Assembly: GCF_003344625.1 (NCBI RefSeq) | Contig: NZ_QPKJ02000001.1 | Span: forward strand, 1,116,001-1,180,000 | Reading direction: 5' to 3' | DNA: 64,000 bases | From: Solirubrobacter deserti | GTDB taxonomy: Bacteria > Actinomycetota > Thermoleophilia > Solirubrobacterales > Solirubrobacteraceae | Shown here: positions 63,676-64,000 of the stretch, piece after piece | Position numbering within the stretch: the stretch's first letter is position 1 | Layout: each line of letters starts with the position of its first letter | Notes under the pieces: generated by a model | Told to the model about the DNA's origin: nothing | What the model saw: only the letters and a program-made list of their open reading frames with translations | Database searches by the model: none | Position numbers and translations under genes: made by a program

Positions 63676-64000
63676 CTACTTCAGACGGAACGCGCGAATG
63701 CGGTCGTCGTACTGCGCGCTGTCTCGCGCGTAGAGGCCGTAGGCGAGCGCCTGCAGGATGCTCAGCAGGCCGGTGTGGCTGCGGACGAAGGCCGGCGAGT
63801 TGCTCGAGTAGTAGAGCGTGCGCTCCGACAGCTTGGCGACGTCGGAGAGCGTCGCATCGACGATCGCGAGCGTGGCCGCGCGGCGGTGGCGGGCGATCTT
63901 CATCGCGCGCAGGACCAGCGGGTGCGGGCGGCCGGCGGACAGGCCGATAACGAGCGTGCGCTCGTCGATGCGGCCGAGCCGGGACAGCGCTTCCTGGCTC
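63676..64000 (-). CDS. SIS-domain regulator, RpiR/MurR-like (N-terminus off the window)
   Basis: Open from the window edge to the TAG at 63676, giving the last 107 residues. IDERTLVIGLSAGRPHPLVL is the SIS-domain strand and loop that binds sugar phosphate; AATLAIVDATLSDVAKLSER and YYSSNSPAFVRSHTGLLSIL follow as in RpiR-type regulators, whose HTH would lie beyond the edge. Position directly upstream of the phosphoglucomutase and GH65 genes on the same strand suggests it controls them in response to a sugar phosphate. Confidence 0.75.
   Translation of the reverse strand, partial: SQEALSRLGRIDERTLVIGLSAGRPHPLVLRAMKIARHRRAATLAIVDATLSDVAKLSERTLYYSSNSPAFVRSHTGLLSILQALAYGLYARDSAQYDDRIRAFRLK

Noticed and set aside
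1..64000. tRNA, rRNA, transposase, integrase or prophage genes
   Set aside because: I looked for clover-leaf arms, rRNA-like sequence and DDE or tyrosine-recombinase motifs and saw none; a tRNA or covariance-model scan would settle it.

Overview
The window is a high-GC bacterial chromosome segment. Gene content and style (fused SecDF, RuvCAB next to SecDF and Rel, a SoxR with a CxxCxCx5C cluster, Tat-exported enzymes, very large secreted repeat proteins, many start codons only 6-10 nt downstream of a TAnnnT hexamer) fit an actinobacterium. The ThuA/sugar-dehydrogenase/PKD giants resemble those of Solirubrobacterales (Thermoleophilia). That placement is an inference from gene content, not a database match. 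I saw no rRNA, tRNA, CRISPR array, transposase or phage gene.

Layout. 1-7.7 kb: a partial HD-GYP protein, a zinc-ribbon membrane protein, an M55 D-aminopeptidase, a secreted Cys-rich protein, a stand-alone B12 photoreceptor-like module and a secreted M1 peptidase. 7.8-10.5 kb: an operon of a threonine-synthase-like PLP enzyme, a CysO/MoaD-like sulfur carrier and MetF. It lies behind a clear SAM-I riboswitch whose likely expression platform is a Shine-Dalgarno-sequestering hairpin. 10.5-12.4 kb: CorA and a diacylglycerol-kinase-family protein. 12.4-23 kb: two secreted proteins (one of 1806 aa with ThuA, sugar dehydrogenase, PKD, OmpL47-like and DUF1080 modules) facing a coupled cupredoxin - multicopper oxidase - cupredoxin operon. 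This looks like an extracellular oxidation module. 23-38.3 kb: housekeeping genes (rel, recJ, secDF, ruvBAC, yebC) with accessory genes between them.

38.4-58.6 kb: an accessory stretch. It holds a Tat-exported probable polysaccharide-active protein, two copies of an AT-rich palindromic repeat, an ECF sigma factor fused to a zinc anti-sigma motif and a membrane anchor, a methyltransferase/MBL/CPA1 operon, a GT2 and FAD oxidoreductase pair, a DapA-family gene, a doubly frameshifted gene, a TAXI-TRAP transporter, a class III-like alcohol dehydrogenase, and a SoxR-controlled flavin reductase operon with a textbook 19-bp-spacer promoter. 58.6-64 kb: a histidine phosphatase, pdxT and pdxS, then a GH65 phosphorylase, beta-phosphoglucomutase and RpiR-like regulator set for disaccharide phosphorolysis.

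In many actinobacteria pdxS-pdxT-yebC-ruvCAB-yajC-secDF-rel form one block. Here the order and direction are kept, but about 20 kb of accessory genes separate pdxT from yebC, and the yajC position holds a zinc-ribbon/PAS protein. The observations I rate highest are the SAM-riboswitch sulfur-carrier operon (candidate protein-thiocarboxylate route to homocysteine), the secreted sugar-dehydrogenase/blue-copper cluster, the membrane-tethered sigma factor, the SoxR promoter, and two divergent promoter regions of 25 and 20 bp serving leaderless genes.
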